A stretch of 32,125 bases of DNA from Jiangella anatolica (GTDB lineage Bacteria; Actinomycetota; Actinomycetes; Jiangellales; Jiangellaceae). The stretch is from assembly GCF_003236295.1 (NCBI RefSeq), contig NZ_POTW01000079.1, positions 1 to 32,125 on the forward strand, written 5' to 3'. The notes beneath the pieces were generated by a model that saw only the letters and a list, made by a program, of their open reading frames with translations, had not been told where the DNA came from and searched no databases. Each line of letters begins with the position of its first letter. The stretch's first letter is position 1. The translations under genes and the position numbers were made by a program. Of the stretch, positions 1 through 6,912 are shown one piece after another.

Positions 1-227
1 CACCCCGACGCGCCCGGCGGACGGGTCGCCTTGCCGCCCGGCCCACCCTGCAGGAACAGCAGCCACGGCAGCTCGCGGTCCGGATCGGACGCCGACACGA
101 CCTCCCGCGCGTACAGCCGGATCCGCTCGCCGGCGGGAGCGGCGTGCGACAGCGGCGCGTCGAACCAGTGGTCCCGGAGGACCAGCCCGCCCAGGCGCAC
201 CGAGCCGTCGCGCGCCGCCGGGATCAC
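1..227 (-). CDS. Proline iminopeptidase-like alpha/beta hydrolase (N-terminal part, runs off the left edge)
   Basis: Only the first 75 codons are in the window. Reading starts at a GTG (227-225) that overlaps the fabI stop as GTGA, so it is probably translationally coupled to fabI. The visible protein has a short beta-rich start, the segment LRDHWFDAPLSH, then ERIRLYAREVVS, and the segment WLLFLQGGPGGKATRP. This is the usual N-terminus of the S33-family prolyl aminopeptidases, in which the QGGPG loop forms the oxyanion region. In that family the enzyme removes N-terminal proline from peptides in the cytoplasm. The Ser-Asp-His triad would lie beyond the window, so activity cannot be judged. 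Another S33 hydrolase with a different substrate is possible. Placement behind a fatty-acid gene suggests shared transcription rather than a shared pathway. Confidence 0.75.
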   Translation of the reverse strand, partial: MIPAARDGSVRLGGLVLRDHWFDAPLSHAAPAGERIRLYAREVVSASDPDRELPWLLFLQGGPGGKATRPPGASG

Positions 228-988
228 GCGCCCACCGCGTGCACACCGCCGTCGACGTGGATGACCTCGCCGGTCGTCTTCGGGAACCAGTCCGACAGCA
301 GCGCGACGACGCCGCGGGCGCCGGGCTCGGGGTCGGACAGATCCCAGCCGAGCGGCGCCCGGTCGTTCCAGACGCCCTCGAAGTCGGAGAACCCTGGGAT
401 CGACCGCGCCGCCATCGTCTTGACCGGCCCGGCCGAGATCAGGTTGACCCGGATGTTGCGCGGCCCCAGGTACTTGGCGAGATACCGGGACGTCGCCTCC
501 AGGCCGGCCTTCGCCACGCCCATCCAGTCGTAGCCGGGCCAGGCCACCTGCGCGTCGAAGTCCATGCCGACGACGGAGCCGCCGTCGGGCATCAGCGGCA
601 GCGTGGCCATCGTCAGCGACTTCAGCGAGTACGTCGACGCGTGCACGGCGGTGGAGACGTCCTCGAACGGCGTCTCCAGGAACGAGCCGCCGAGCGCGGA
701 CTGCGGCGCGAACCCGACCGAGTGCACGACGCCGTCCAGCCCGTCGATGTGCTCGCCGACCCGGGCCGCGAGCGAGTCCAGCTGCTCGGTGCTGGTGACG
801 TCCAGCTCGACGACGGGCGCCGGCGACGGGAGCCGCTTGGCGATGCGCTCCACCAGGGTCAGCCGGCCGAACCCGGTGAGCACCACCGTCGCGCCCTGCT
901 CCTGCGCCAGCCGAGCCACGTGGAACGCGAACGAGGCCTCCGTCAGAACGCCGGTGACCAGGATCCGCTTGCCGTCCAGAATGCCCAT
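224..988 (-). CDS. fabI: Enoyl-[acyl-carrier-protein] reductase (NADH), FabI/InhA type
   Basis: A 254-residue reductase that would catalyse the last step of each FAS-II elongation cycle, reducing enoyl-ACP with NADH in the cytoplasm. It has the divergent FabI nucleotide-binding start (KRILVTGVLTEASFAFHVA, residues 7-25) in place of the usual TGxxxGxG. It has the FabI-type catalytic pair Y153 and K160 separated by six residues (GYDWMGVAK), and a C-terminal HVDGG. The wording HSVGFAPQSALGG and the MDFDAQVAWPGYDW segment match the actinobacterial InhA branch. The ATG at 988 overlaps the fabG stop as TGATG, so fabG and fabI form one unit. Length is normal (InhA about 269, FabI about 255). Confidence 0.95.
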   Translation of the reverse strand: MGILDGKRILVTGVLTEASFAFHVARLAQEQGATVVLTGFGRLTLVERIAKRLPSPAPVVELDVTSTEQLDSLAARVGEHIDGLDGVVHSVGFAPQSALGGSFLETPFEDVSTAVHASTYSLKSLTMATLPLMPDGGSVVGMDFDAQVAWPGYDWMGVAKAGLEATSRYLAKYLGPRNIRVNLISAGPVKTMAARSIPGFSDFEGVWNDRAPLGWDLSDPEPGARGVVALLSDWFPKTTGEVIHVDGGVHAVGA

Positions 989-1692
989 CAGTGTCCCATC
1001 CCCAATCCGCCGTCGACCGGAATCACGGCGCCCGTCACGTACGACGCGTCGTCGCCGGCCACCCAGCGCACCACCCGCGCGACCTCGTCGGCGCTGGCGT
1101 ACCGGCCCAGCGGGATGCCGGACAGGATCTCCTTGCGCCGGTCGTCGGTGAGCTCGGCGGTCATGTCGGACTCGACGAACCCGGGCGCGACGACGTTGGC
1201 GGTGATGTTGCGGCTGCCCAGCTCGCGCGCCATCGACCGGGCCAGCCCGACCAGCCCGGCCTTGCTGGCGGCGTAGTTCATCTGGCCGGGAGAGCCGAGC
1301 AGGCCGACGACGCTGGAGATGAACACCACGCGCCCCTTTCGGGCCCGCAGCATCCCCTTGGCGGCCCGCTTGGCCACCCGGAACGCGCCGGTGAGGTTCG
1401 TGTCGAGGACGTCGGTGAAGTCGGACTCGCTCATCCGCAGCAGCAGCGTGTCGCGGGTGATGCCGGCGTTGGCGACGAGCACCTCCACCGGTCCCTGCGC
1501 GGCCTCGACCTCGGTGAACGCCGCGTCGACCGACTCGCTGTCGGTGACGTCGCAGCGCACCCCGCCCAGCCCCTCGGGCGGCTCGCCGCTGCGGTAGGTG
1601 ATGGTGACGTCGTCGCCGGCCTGCGCGAACGAGCGCGCGATCGCCAGCCCGATCCCGCGGTTGCCACCGGTCACCAGTACGGACCGACCCAC
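988..1692 (-). CDS. fabG: 3-oxoacyl-[acyl-carrier-protein] reductase FabG
   Basis: A 234-residue classical short-chain dehydrogenase that would reduce 3-oxoacyl-ACP with NADPH, two steps before FabI. It shows the cofactor loop TGGNRGIG (8-15), NAG at 75-77, and catalytic Ser126/127, Tyr140 and Lys144 (MNYAASKAG). It also has the PGFVESDM segment and a C-terminal VDGG. The start is GTG at 1692, preceded by a good AGGAGAG ribosome-binding site. The next gene, fabI, begins inside its stop codon. This mirrors the fabG1-inhA pair of mycobacteria and streptomycetes, which is the main reason for choosing FabG over a general SDR. Confidence 0.93.
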   Translation of the reverse strand: MGRSVLVTGGNRGIGLAIARSFAQAGDDVTITYRSGEPPEGLGGVRCDVTDSESVDAAFTEVEAAQGPVEVLVANAGITRDTLLLRMSESDFTDVLDTNLTGAFRVAKRAAKGMLRARKGRVVFISSVVGLLGSPGQMNYAASKAGLVGLARSMARELGSRNITANVVAPGFVESDMTAELTDDRRKEILSGIPLGRYASADEVARVVRWVAGDDASYVTGAVIPVDGGLGMGH

Positions 1693-1738
1693 GTCCGGCT
1701 CTCCTCTCCTCGGTGAACGTCGAGCGCCGACGCTACCG

Positions 1739-1948
1739 TCAGGCGTCCTCGAGCCGGAACCCGACCTTCATGCCGACCTGGAAGTGCTGGACCTCGCCGT
1801 CGACGATCTGGCCCCGGACCTCGGTGACCTCGAACCAGTCGAGGTGCCGCAGGGTCTGGGCGGCCCGGCCGATGCCGTTGCGCACCGCCTCGTCGATCCC
1901 CTCGCTGGACGTCCCGACGATCTCGGTCACTCGATAGGTGCGGTTCAT
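1739..1948 (-). CDS. Dodecin family flavin-binding protein
   Basis: A 69-residue protein starting NRTYRVTEIVGTSSEGIDEA and ending FQVGMKVGFRLEDA. This is the full length and layout of dodecin: one beta strand, a helix containing AVRNGIGRAAQTL, then two strands with HLDWFEVTEVRGQI. Dodecins form hollow dodecamers that store or buffer flavins (FMN in actinobacteria) and sometimes CoA. The Trp in HLDWFEV is the residue that stacks on the flavin in the family. The start ATG at 1948 has a GAGGGGAA ribosome-binding site. It lies 46 bp upstream of fabG on the same strand and may be co-transcribed with it. It is divergent from the DUF3099 gene, with 80 bp between them holding both promoters. Confidence 0.92.
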   Translation of the reverse strand: MNRTYRVTEIVGTSSEGIDEAVRNGIGRAAQTLRHLDWFEVTEVRGQIVDGEVQHFQVGMKVGFRLEDA

Positions 1949-2016
1949 GACGTTCCCCTCTGTCCGGCGCCGGGCCGATTGGGCGGCCCGGCCGCGCTGA
2001 TCGTCCGATTCTGGCC

Positions 2017-2028
2017 TACCGTTGAGGG
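2017..2028 (+). promoter_or_regulatory. -10 element for a leaderless DUF3099 transcript
   Basis: TACCGT (2017-2022) matches the actinobacterial TANNNT -10 and is followed by six bases and then the GTG start at 2029. The mRNA would begin at or next to the start codon. I see no clear -35. Confidence 0.5.
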
Positions 2029-2352
2029 GTGAACGGTCACGGCGCGCGTCGTAGCGACCCTGTGCCGTCGGTCACGACGGCCGCGGCGCCGCGCAGCGAC
2101 GACCTCGCCAGCCGGCAGCGCCGGTATCTGATCATGATGGGCATCCGGGTCGCCTGTCTGCCGCTGGCCGTGATCAGCCAGGGCTGGCTGCGGATCGTGT
2201 TCATCCTGGGTGCGGTGGTGCTGCCCTACATCGCGGTCGTCATCGCCAACGCGACCCGCCAGCCGCGGCACAGCGCCCTCTCACCGGTGGTTCCGGCACA
2301 GCGGCTGGAGCTTCCGCCGGCCCCGGTGGCCAAAGATCGAATCGAACATTGA
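2029..2352 (+). CDS. DUF3099 family membrane protein
   Basis: A 107-residue protein with a polar N-terminus rich in Ala, Pro and Arg, then two hydrophobic segments: about residues 34-53 (YLIMMGIRVACLPLAVISQ) and 55-76 (WLRIVFILGAVVLPYIAVVI). A short proline-rich cytoplasmic tail follows. This two-helix arrangement with RQRRYLIMMGIRVACLPLAV is typical of the DUF3099 family, which is confined to actinobacteria and has no known function. The GTG at 2029 is chosen because it follows the -10 hexamer at leaderless spacing. There is no Shine-Dalgarno sequence. The gene runs toward moaA and is separated from it by a hairpin terminator. Confidence 0.82.
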   Translation: MNGHGARRSDPVPSVTTAAAPRSDDLASRQRRYLIMMGIRVACLPLAVISQGWLRIVFILGAVVLPYIAVVIANATRQPRHSALSPVVPAQRLELPPAPVAKDRIEH

Positions 2353-2374
2353 CAGGCCCTTCCGAAGAGGTTGA

Positions 2375-2406
2375 GGAACGTGCAATACTCCCCAGGCGCA
2401 CGTTCC
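2375..2406. terminator. Hairpin terminator between DUF3099 and moaA
   Basis: A perfect 9-bp inverted repeat, GGAACGTGC (2375-2383) and GCACGTTCC (2398-2406), with a 14-base loop. It begins 22 bp after the DUF3099 stop in the 180-bp gap between two convergent genes. There is no U-run, as is common in high-GC actinobacteria. The rest of the gap holds nothing I can name. Confidence 0.5.
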
Positions 2407-2532
2407 GTATTCCCCCGTCGGTGCGTTGCGTACCGGCGACGTCGGGCGGCTTCCCCCGTGGCTGCCCGGCGTCGTCTTCATCTACGGCGAATCTGCCGGA
2501 TCTTCCCTGGTCAGCCGCAGGATTTGCGGTTT

Positions 2533-3522
2533 TCAGCCACCGATAGCAGACATCGGCCGCGACGGCTGGAGAAACCCCGGGTCATCGATGCCGTGACCGG
2601 CCGCCTTGCCGGCCATAGCGATCTTCCACCGGCGGGCCAACTCGGCGTCATCGGCGCCGGATCGCATGGCTCCGCGCAGGTCTGACTCCTCGCGCGCGAA
2701 CAGGCAGTTGCGCACCTGACCCTCGGCCGTGAGCCGGGTCCGGTCGCAGGCGCCGCAGAACGGCCGGGTCACCGACGCGATCACGCCGACGCGGGCCGGA
2801 CCGCCGCCGACCAGCCAGGTCTCGGCCGGCGCGCTGCCGCGGCCGTCGTCGCCGACGGGGGTGAGCGTGAACACCGACTGCAGCGAGGCCAGGATCTCCT
2901 CGGCCGTCACCATCGTGGCGCGGTCCCAGCCGTGCTGGGCGTCCAGCGGCATCTGCTCGATGAAGCGCAGCTCGTAGCCGTGCTCGAGCGCCCAGGCCAG
3001 CAGCTCCGGCGCCTCGTCGTCGTTGACGCCGCGCATGAGCACGGTGTTGATCTTGACGGGGGTCAGCCCGGCGTCGCGGGCCGCTGTCAGCCCGGCCAGC
3101 ACGTCGGCGTGCCGGCGCCGGTGCGTCAGCGCCTCGAACCGGTCGGCGCGCAGCGTGTCGAGCGAGCCGTTGACGCGGTCCAGCCCGGCCGCGGCGAGTG
3201 CGGCGGCCGTGCGCTCCAGGCCGACGGCGTTCGTCGTCAGCGACAGCTCCGGCCGCGGCTCCAGCTGCGCACAGGCGGCGACGATGTCGACCAGCCCGCG
3301 GCGCAGCAGCGGCTCGCCGCCGGTGAACCGGACCTCGCGCACGCCGAGCAGCTCGACCGCGATGCGCACCAGCCGCACCACCTCGTCGTCGGTCAGGATG
3401 TCCTGGCGGGGCAGCCAGGCCAGCCCCTCCTCGGGCATGCAGTAAGTGCAGCGCAGGTTGCAGCGGTCGGTCAGCGACACCCGCAGGTCGGTCGCGACGC
3501 GTCCGTATCGGTCCACCAGCAC
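2533..3522 (-). CDS. moaA: GTP 3',8-cyclase MoaA (molybdenum cofactor biosynthesis)
   Basis: A 329-residue radical-SAM enzyme that, with MoaC, turns GTP into cyclic pyranopterin monophosphate, the first step of molybdenum cofactor synthesis. The N-terminal 4Fe-4S cluster motif is CNLRCTYC (Cys21, 25, 28). TGGEPLLR (68-74) is the SAM-binding turn. The second, GTP-binding cluster uses Cys256, Cys259 and Cys273 ([11 protein letters not shown] and NCLF). The C-terminal Gly-Gly (328-329), needed for activity in the family, is present. GTG at 3522 is chosen because a TAGGCT -10 lies six bases upstream. One oddity: residues 118-120 read NGS where MoaA usually has NVS. No other moa gene is in the window. 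It is divergent from the SURF1 gene. Confidence 0.95.
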   Translation of the reverse strand: MLVDRYGRVATDLRVSLTDRCNLRCTYCMPEEGLAWLPRQDILTDDEVVRLVRIAVELLGVREVRFTGGEPLLRRGLVDIVAACAQLEPRPELSLTTNAVGLERTAAALAAAGLDRVNGSLDTLRADRFEALTHRRRHADVLAGLTAARDAGLTPVKINTVLMRGVNDDEAPELLAWALEHGYELRFIEQMPLDAQHGWDRATMVTAEEILASLQSVFTLTPVGDDGRGSAPAETWLVGGGPARVGVIASVTRPFCGACDRTRLTAEGQVRNCLFAREESDLRGAMRSGADDAELARRWKIAMAGKAAGHGIDDPGFLQPSRPMSAIGG

Positions 3523-3534
3523 TCAACCAGCCTA
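3523..3534 (-). promoter_or_regulatory. -10 element for a leaderless moaA transcript
   Basis: On the minus strand TAGGCT (3534 to 3529) is followed by six bases and the GTG start at 3522. This spacing puts the transcription start at the start codon. There is no ribosome-binding site in between. Confidence 0.55.
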
Positions 3535-3567
3535 AGCCCCGCTGGACCCGCGGCGAGCCGCTCGGCG

Positions 3568-3580
3568 TACGGTCTTGGAT
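3568..3580 (+). promoter_or_regulatory. -10 element for a leaderless SURF1 transcript
   Basis: TACGGT (3568-3573) is followed by seven bases and then the GTG at 3581. It supports that GTG over the in-frame TTG at 3575, which would lie inside the promoter spacer. It sits back to back with the moaA promoter. Confidence 0.5.
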
Positions 3581-4345
3581 GTGTACAGGTTCCTGGCGTC
3601 GCGGCGCTGGCTGGTGCGCACGCTCGCCGGGGTGCTGCTGGTGCTGCTGTGCGTGCGGCTCGGGCTCTGGCAGCTGGACCGCAACGAGCAGCGGCAGGAC
3701 CGCAACGCCGTCATCGAGGCCAACGTCGGCGGCGACCCGGTCCCGGCCGCCGAGCTGGCCCCACCCGGCGAGACGCTTGCCACCGACGACCAGTGGCGCA
3801 CCGTCGAGGTGACCGGCCGCTGGGACGTCGACGAGGAGCTGCGGCTGCGGCTGCGCCCGGTCGACGGCACCCGCGGCGTGCACGCGCTGACCCCGCTGGT
3901 CACCGACGACGGCACGGCGCTGCTGGTGGACCGCGGCTTCGTCGCGGCCGACGGACGCGACGACGACGAGATCGAGCTGGCCGCCCCGCCGGACGGCGAG
4001 GTCACCGTCACCGCCCGAGTCCGGCGCAGCGAGACCGGCCACGATGTCGACCCGTCGTCGGGCTCGGTGCGGTTCGTCGACGTCGAGGCGATCGCCGCGG
4101 GCCTGCCCTACCCGCTCTACGGAGCGTGGGGCGAGCTGATCGCGCAGGTCCCGGAGCCGGCGACGTCGCTGCAGCTCATCGAGCCGCCAGAGACCGAGTC
4201 CGGGCCACACCTGTCCTACGCGATCCAGTGGTTCCTGTTCGCCGTCGTCGGCGTCGGCGGTTTCATCCTGCTGATCCGCGGTGAGGCGCGCGGGAGCGAG
4301 GAGACCCCCGAGCGGCCCGCCGGTCGGGTAGACATTGAGGCATGA
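3581..4345 (+). CDS. SURF1 family cytochrome c oxidase assembly protein
   Basis: A 254-residue membrane protein with the SURF1 layout: one N-terminal transmembrane helix (about residues 12-29), a large extracytoplasmic domain and a second helix near the C-terminus (about 214-232, IQWFLFAVVGVGGFILLI). Family hallmarks are the LGLWQLDR segment after helix 1, VTGRWD in the first strand region, RGVHALTPLV and VDRGF in the middle, and LSYAIQWF at helix 2. SURF1 proteins help insert heme a into subunit I of aa3-type cytochrome oxidase. I use the GTG at 3581 because a -10 hexamer precedes it at leaderless spacing and the protein then starts VYRFLASRRW, as in relatives. The 3' end overlaps the GH15 gene by ATGA. 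Confidence 0.9.
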   Translation: MYRFLASRRWLVRTLAGVLLVLLCVRLGLWQLDRNEQRQDRNAVIEANVGGDPVPAAELAPPGETLATDDQWRTVEVTGRWDVDEELRLRLRPVDGTRGVHALTPLVTDDGTALLVDRGFVAADGRDDDEIELAAPPDGEVTVTARVRRSETGHDVDPSSGSVRFVDVEAIAAGLPYPLYGAWGELIAQVPEPATSLQLIEPPETESGPHLSYAIQWFLFAVVGVGGFILLIRGEARGSEETPERPAGRVDIEA

Positions 4346-6129
4346 CGGGGCTGATCGAGGACCACGGGCTGATCGGCGACCTCCGCACCGCCGCGCTCGT
4401 CGACCGTGACGGCACCATCGACTGGCTCTGCCTGCCCCGGTTCGACTCCGCCGCCTGCTTCGCATCGCTGCTCGGCACCGCCAGGCACGGGTTCTGGCGG
4501 ATCGCGCCGATCGGCGCCGGGCCGGCCGACCGGCGCTGGTACCGCGGCGACACACTGATCCTCGAGCACGTCTGGGACACGCCCGACGGCAGCGTCAAGG
4601 TCATCGACTTCATGCCGCCGAGCACCGGCCAGCACGACGTCGTCCGCGTCGTCGAGGGGCTGTCCGGCCGGGTGCCGATGCACAGCGAGCTGCGGCTGCG
4701 CTTCGACTACGGCCGGTCGGTGCCGTGGATGCACCGCGAGCGCGGGCTGATCGTCGGCGTCGCCGGGCCGGACTCGGTCGCGCTGCACTGCGAGGTGCCG
4801 ACGTACGGGCGGGGGCTGACGACGCACTCGGACTTCACGGTCGGCGCGGGCGAGACCGTCAGTTTCGTGCTGGGCTGGCGGCCGTCGCACGAGCCGCCGG
4901 ACGAGCCCGCCGACGCGGCGCATGCGCTCGCGGCGACCGAGCGGTTCTGGACCGACTGGGCGGCCCGCTGCACGTCCAGCGGCCCGTACCGCGACGCCGT
5001 CATGCGCTCGCTGCTGACGCTCAAGGCGCTGACCTACGAGCCGACCGGCGGCATCGTCGCCGCGCCCACCACGTCGCTGCCCGAGGGCCTGGGCGGCGTG
5101 CGCAACTGGGACTACCGCTACTGCTGGCTGCGCGACTCCGCGTTCACGCTGGACGCGCTGGTCCGCAGCGGCTACGTCGACGAGGCGCGGGCCTGGCGCG
5201 ACTGGCTGATCCGGGCGATCGGCGGCGACCCGGCCGGCCTGCAGATCATGTACGGCCTCGGCGGCGAGCGGCGGCTGGTGGAGTACGAGCTGGACTGGCT
5301 GCCCGGCTACGAGGGCTCCCGCCCGGTCCGGGTCGGCAACGCCGCCGCCGAGCAGCTGCAGATCGACGTCTACGGCGAGGTGATCGACACGCTGGCCCGG
5401 GCGCACCAGCACGGGCTGACGCTGGAGAAGCACGTCTGGTCGCTGCAGGAGAAGCTGCTGGAGCACCTGGAGGGCGCCTGGAGCCAGCCGGACGAGGGCA
5501 TCTGGGAGGTCCGCGGGCCGCGCCAGCACTTCGTCCATTCCAAGGTGATGGCCTGGGTGGCCGCCGACCGCGCCGTCGCGACGCTGGAGAACGCGCACGC
5601 GATCGGCCAGCCGGACCGCTGGCGGGCGCTGCGGGCGACGATCATGAAGGACGTCCTCGACCAGGGCTACGACCCGCAGCGCAACACGTTCACGCAGGCC
5701 TACGGCCGGCCGGCGCTGGACGCGGCGCTGCTCCAGATCCCGATCGTCGGCTTCCTGCCGCCGGACGACCCGCGTGTCGCCGGCACCGTCGACGCCGTCG
5801 CGAAGGAGCTGTCGACCGACAGCGGGCTGGTGCTGCGCTACCGGCCCGAGCACACCGTCGACGGCCTGCCCGGCGACGAGGGCGCGTTCCTCGCCTGCTC
5901 GTTCTGGCTGGTCGAGGCGCTGCACCTGACCGGGCGGGAGGAGCGCGCGCGGGATCTGTTCGAGCACCTGCTCGGGCTGCGCAACGATCTCGGGCTGCTG
6001 GCCGAGGAGTACGACCCGCGCATCGGCCGCATGGTCGGCAACTTCCCGCAGGCGCTCAGCCACATCCCGCTGGTGACCGCGGCCTACCTCCTCACCGGGG
6101 TCGAGGGCCCGGCCACCGGCCACGCCTGA
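4342..6129 (+). CDS. Glycoside hydrolase family 15 protein (trehalase/glucoamylase-like)
   Basis: A 595-residue cytoplasmic protein without a signal peptide. It has an N-terminal beta-sandwich (about 1-215, starting IEDHGLIGDLRTAALV) and a C-terminal (alpha/alpha)6 barrel. Barrel motifs are RNWDYRYCWLRD (254-265), GYEGSRPVRVGN (322-333) and, near the end, LAEEYDPRIGRMVGNFPQA (from 553). The acidic residues of the last segment fit the catalytic base position of GH15. Enzymes of this subgroup in mycobacteria and streptomycetes hydrolyse trehalose, others act on alpha-glucans, so the substrate is left open. The ATG overlaps the SURF1 stop (ATGA), which suggests coupling but no shared function. 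Length is normal. Confidence 0.9.
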   Translation: MTGLIEDHGLIGDLRTAALVDRDGTIDWLCLPRFDSAACFASLLGTARHGFWRIAPIGAGPADRRWYRGDTLILEHVWDTPDGSVKVIDFMPPSTGQHDVVRVVEGLSGRVPMHSELRLRFDYGRSVPWMHRERGLIVGVAGPDSVALHCEVPTYGRGLTTHSDFTVGAGETVSFVLGWRPSHEPPDEPADAAHALAATERFWTDWAARCTSSGPYRDAVMRSLLTLKALTYEPTGGIVAAPTTSLPEGLGGVRNWDYRYCWLRDSAFTLDALVRSGYVDEARAWRDWLIRAIGGDPAGLQIMYGLGGERRLVEYELDWLPGYEGSRPVRVGNAAAEQLQIDVYGEVIDTLARAHQHGLTLEKHVWSLQEKLLEHLEGAWSQPDEGIWEVRGPRQHFVHSKVMAWVAADRAVATLENAHAIGQPDRWRALRATIMKDVLDQGYDPQRNTFTQAYGRPALDAALLQIPIVGFLPPDDPRVAGTVDAVAKELSTDSGLVLRYRPEHTVDGLPGDEGAFLACSFWLVEALHLTGREERARDLFEHLLGLRNDLGLLAEEYDPRIGRMVGNFPQALSHIPLVTAAYLLTGVEGPATGHA

Positions 6130-6136
6130 CACACCC

Positions 6137-6150
6137 TAGGCTGGACGACC
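6137..6150 (+). promoter_or_regulatory. -10 element for a (near-)leaderless SDR transcript
   Basis: TAGGCT (6137-6142) lies eight bases before the ATG at 6151, and the 21-bp gap after the GH15 stop has no Shine-Dalgarno sequence. Transcription would begin at or within two bases of the start codon. Confidence 0.45.
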
Positions 6151-6912
6151 ATGGATCTCGGCCTGAAGGATCGCGTCTACATCGTCACCGGCGGCACCCG
6201 CGGGCTGGGCCGGGCCGGCGCGGAGGCGCTGGTCGCCGACGGCGCCCGGCTGGTGCTGGCGTCGCGCTCCCAGGAGTCGGTCGACGCGGCGGTGAACGAC
6301 CTGGGCGTCGGCTCCGTCGTCGGCGTGGCGGCGGACAACGCCGACCCGGAGACGCCGGAGCGGCTGGCCGACGTCGCGCTGGACCGGTTCGGGCGGCTCG
6401 ACGGCGCCCTGGTCAGCGTCGGCGGCCCGCCGGCCGGCCCGGCCAGGGAGCTCACCGACGACCAGTGGCGGGCGGCGTTCGAGAGCGTCTTCCTCGGCGC
6501 GGTGCGGCTGGCCCGGGTGGTCGCGGCCCGGCTGTCCGGCGGCGGCGCGCTGGCGTTCGTGCTGTCCAGCTCGGTGAAGGCGCCGATCTCCGGCCTCGCG
6601 GCGTCGAACGGGCTGCGGCCGGGCCTGGCGATGGTGATCAAGCAGCTGGCCGACGAGCTGGGGCCTGACGGCGTCCGCACGATCGGCTTGCTGCCCGGCA
6701 GTATCGAGACCGACCGGCTGCGCGAGCTGGCCGAGATGTCCGGCCGCGACCCCGACGCCGTCAAGGAGACGGCGTCGCGGACCATCCCGCTGCGCCGCTA
6801 CGGCCGGCCCGAGGAGTTCGGCAAGGTCGCCGCGTTCGTCCTCTCCCCCGCCGCGTCCTACCTGACCGGCTCCATGATCGCCGTCGACGGCGGCTCGATC
6901 AGGTCGCTGTGA
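6151..6912 (+). CDS. Atypical short-chain dehydrogenase/reductase-like protein (catalytic Tyr and Lys replaced)
   Basis: A 253-residue Rossmann-fold protein with a good cofactor loop, TGGTRGLG (13-20), and a C-terminal AVDGGS. The NAG motif is replaced by SVGGPP (89-94). Where classical SDRs have YxxxK, this protein has S152 and R156 (ASNGLRPG), so both catalytic residues are missing although Ser139-141 remain. This pattern fits the 'beta-ketoacyl-ACP-reductase-like, SDR-like' subgroup, which lacks a perfect catalytic tetrad. The reaction is unknown and it may bind NAD(P) without classical catalysis. It is transcribed from its own likely leaderless promoter. Its 3' end overlaps the convergent ABC exporter gene by 14 bp. 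Confidence 0.85.
   Translation: MDLGLKDRVYIVTGGTRGLGRAGAEALVADGARLVLASRSQESVDAAVNDLGVGSVVGVAADNADPETPERLADVALDRFGRLDGALVSVGGPPAGPARELTDDQWRAAFESVFLGAVRLARVVAARLSGGGALAFVLSSSVKAPISGLAASNGLRPGLAMVIKQLADELGPDGVRTIGLLPGSIETDRLRELAEMSGRDPDAVKETASRTIPLRRYGRPEEFGKVAAFVLSPAASYLTGSMIAVDGGSIRSL

Noticed and set aside
2349-2546. Plus-strand frame starting TTG in the DUF3099 stop
   Set aside because: It runs through the terminator hairpin, has no recognisable product and a Pro/Ser-rich composition.
2648-4555. Long minus-strand open frame (635 codons) across moaA, SURF1 and GH15
   Set aside because: It crosses two strands of known genes and its protein is low-complexity Arg/Ala/Gly.
4216-6132. Long minus-strand open frame (638 codons) across the GH15 gene
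   Set aside because: It is antisense to a clear GH15 enzyme, is rich in Arg, Val, Gln and Asp, and has no motif. It is a by-product of high third-position GC.
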